The notes beneath the pieces are model-generated. The model was not told the origin of the DNA, ran no database searches, and saw nothing but the letters and a program-made list of their open reading frames with translations. Of a stretch of DNA of 63,837 bases, positions 62,337-63,837 are shown piece after piece. The position numbers and the translations under genes were made by a program. Origin of the DNA: Trachelipus rathkii. Its lineage: Eukaryota > Arthropoda > Malacostraca > Isopoda > Trachelipodidae. The stretch's first letter is position 1. Every line of letters begins with the position of its first letter. Where the stretch lies: the NCBI GenBank assembly GCA_015478945.1, contig JABUQX010078284.1:1-63837 (forward strand). The letters run 5' to 3'.

Positions 62337-62377
<41 letters not shown>

Positions 62378-62735
62378 TAATAATAATAATAATAATAATA
62401 ATATTTTGATCGGTTGTGTATAGTAAAGATTGAGTTTGCTACTTTGACTTCAGCTGGTATGTTGAAACTTCTAATTTTAGTTACATTGAAAATGCCTTAT
62501 ATGCTGTTAGGTTAGGTTCGCAGTTAAAATTTTTTTTTAGTTCTCATAAATATTACAACGATAATGTAAATTGACATTAATATTTTAGATGGAATATGTT
62601 TGAAAAAGTGTGAATAGGTATGAAGGTTTTGCTCCAATGTTAGCTACTTAACTGTTATAAGTAAGGAAAACTTTATTAATATTAACCGTTTATTCGTGTT
62701 TAAGATAAGGCATAAGTTTGTTATGTTTCTTATAA
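62265..62735. repeat. Direct repeat, left copy
   Basis: Pairs with 63385-63720. Shared order: GTGTTG-GAGATC, an (AAT)n tract, GTTAGGTT, GAAAAAGTGTGAATAGG (about 62602), TGTTAGCTA, GTAAG-TAGG-AA-like words and GTTTATTCG-G. Identity is moderate because of many indels. Confidence 0.65.
62296..62402. repeat. (AAT)n microsatellite
   Basis: AATAATAAT over about 100 bp with few interruptions. The corresponding tract of the right copy is shorter (about 63411-63470). Confidence 0.95.
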
Positions 62736-62757
62736 TATATATATATATCTATAGTAT

Positions 62758-62928
62758 ACTGATGGTTAGCGCAGGGTTGCGGGCCGGGGTGTGGTTGGGG
62801 GTTTGATTAGCAGATTTACTGTTTTAGGGGTTGTATGCAAATCATAGTAAATTAATAAAAATATGACTTGCATCAATAGATCAAAATAGATCAATAGATG
62901 TTCATGGAGCGTTAGGAGGGTGTGTGTT
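62758..62928. repeat. Lone copy of the 41-kb satellite unit
   Basis: GATTTACTG, TGTATGCAAATCATA, TAATAAAAATATGACTTGCA and ATCAATAGATCAAAATAGAT follow in the same order as in the units at 41.1-42.1 kb, preceded by a G-rich half (GCGCAGGGTTGCGGGCCGGG). It is in the same orientation as the array. Confidence 0.7.
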
Positions 62929-63012
62929 GTGCTGTGTTGTGTGTGTGTGTGTGTGTGTGTGATTTGGTGTGTCGTGTGTGTGTGTGTGTGGTACTGTGTG
63001 TGTGTGGTAGTG
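62929..63012. repeat. (TG)n microsatellite
   Basis: TGTGTG runs interrupted by GATT, TCG and GTAC words, starting directly at the end of the satellite copy. Confidence 0.9.
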
Positions 63013-63384
63013 GTTTTACACTGTTTCTAGTTCTGGACAACGCAGTGTTAGCTTATTGAAGTGAAGCCATTTGTTGTGTTAGGCCATTTATTAGTTTGTC
63101 GGTGATAGTTACCTTAGGTTCTAGTAAATAAATTAGATTACTATGTCAATGTTAAATAATATTGTTATGTTATAGATAATGATGTGAAAAAAAATAAATA
63201 AATAAATAAATAGTTCAGGCTAAGTTTGCTATTGCCGGATGTTAGCGTTACTTTTCGATATTAACGACTCAGAACTTTGGCTGTGGCGGTGTTGCCAAAA
63301 TTTTCCTGACTTGATGCCGCTGTTGCCGTGCATTGGTCCCAGTTTACCTAATCTCCACATCACTATGATGCGTATATTCCGTTC
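63013..63384. other. Mixed sequence, no gene recognised
   Basis: Includes an AAATA tetranucleotide-like run at 63192-63212 and a GC-richer patch at 63235-63345. ORFs on both strands overlap here (63239-63436 plus, 63229-63534 minus). The minus one runs through the AAT tract. Neither shows a motif. Confidence 0.45.
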
Positions 63385-63720
63385 GTTTGGGTGTGTTGAG
63401 ATCCGAATAATACATATAATAATAATAATAAAATAATAATAATAAAATAATAATAATAATAATAATACATAATATAATGGTCTGTGATGATAGTTAGGTT
63501 TATGATAACTTTTCTGGTTAATTTTGATATTCATATTACTATTTCAATATTAAATTAACCTTGAAATGTTAGAGATATACTCTGAAAAAAAGTGTGAATA
63601 GGATATGTTTTGTAGGCGAATTGTTAGCTATCTTTACCTGTCTGTAAGTAGGGAACATTGTGTGTCTATGTTTAGCAGTTTATTCGGTGGTATAAGGTGT
63701 CGTAGGCTTTGTTTTGTTCT
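63385..63720. repeat. Direct repeat, right copy
   Basis: Matches 62265-62735 as described there: GTGTTGAGATCC, (AAT)n, AGTTAGGTTTATG, AAAAAAAGTGTGAATAGG (about 63585), TTGTTAGCTA and CAGTTTATTCGGTGG. The offset is about 980 bp at the shared AGTGTGAATAGG word. Confidence 0.65.
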
Positions 63721-63837
63721 AGCTTCAACCTTATGTCTATGTCAACTTTATTGAATGTGAAAACACTTTGATATGTTATGCATTTATTCGTGGGCGAGTA
63801 TGATAGTTAGGTAAGGTCTTGATAAATTTTTGTTAAA

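Noticed and set aside
63229..63534. 101-codon minus-strand ORF at the right end
   Set aside because: Much of it is a reading of the AAT microsatellite (Ile/Leu/Tyr runs), and it overlaps a direct repeat.

Overview
The window looks like intergenic DNA from a nuclear eukaryotic genome, most likely an invertebrate animal. It is very AT-rich. It carries dozens of (TA)n, (AAT)n, (CA)n/(TG)n and TATC tracts, several minisatellite and satellite blocks, foldback elements, and one large Ty3/Gypsy-type LTR retrotransposon. I see no bacterial gene organisation, rRNA, CRISPR array or confident tRNA. No host protein-coding gene can be assigned with confidence. Most ORFs of 60-110 codons are what chance gives in sequence like this. 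Recognisable coding sequence, in the retroelement, is broken every few dozen codons by one- or two-base shifts. This suggests an unpolished long-read assembly, an old decayed copy, or both.

Left part (1-13.6 kb): AT-rich sequence with a small foldback (about 1.01-1.12 kb), a poly(A)-tailed 3' end resembling a non-LTR retrotransposon (ending at 1439), long A/T-only tracts, a short degenerate tandem repeat (8.1-8.35 kb), one 100-codon Asn/Thr-rich ORF (10731-11033) that is the best host exon candidate, and a second foldback (12.06-12.25 kb).

Retroelement (about 13.69-25.83 kb, minus strand): two direct repeats of about 1.7-1.8 kb flank roughly 8.6 kb of interior. Read on the minus strand from high to low coordinates, the interior holds a gag-like region, reverse transcriptase, RNase H, and integrase with its C-terminal tail. 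Both LTRs carry the same internal (AAT)n and (CA)n(TA)n tracts. A diverged LTR fragment in the opposite orientation lies at about 33.7-34.0 kb.

Middle (25.8-39 kb): huge (TA)-type tracts separate foldback elements. These are an inverted-repeat family at 26.34-27.39 kb and a tRNA-B-box-like inverted-repeat family at 27.5-28.0 kb with a lone arm at 29.87 kb. A TATC-rich block and a 1.5-kb minisatellite interrupted by 33 consecutive C follow.

Right part (39-63.8 kb): a satellite with a period of about 165-190 bp (41.1-42.1 kb) alternates GATCAATA-rich AT segments with CpG-rich cores; a lone copy recurs at 62.76-62.93 kb. A GC-richer stretch without a recognised gene (42.3-44.2 kb) and long non-repetitive stretches without recognisable genes follow. 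The right end has a 170-bp tandem duplication and a roughly 1-kb-spaced pair of direct repeats enclosing the satellite copy and a (TG)n tract. The biological content is therefore repeat biology rather than a gene system.
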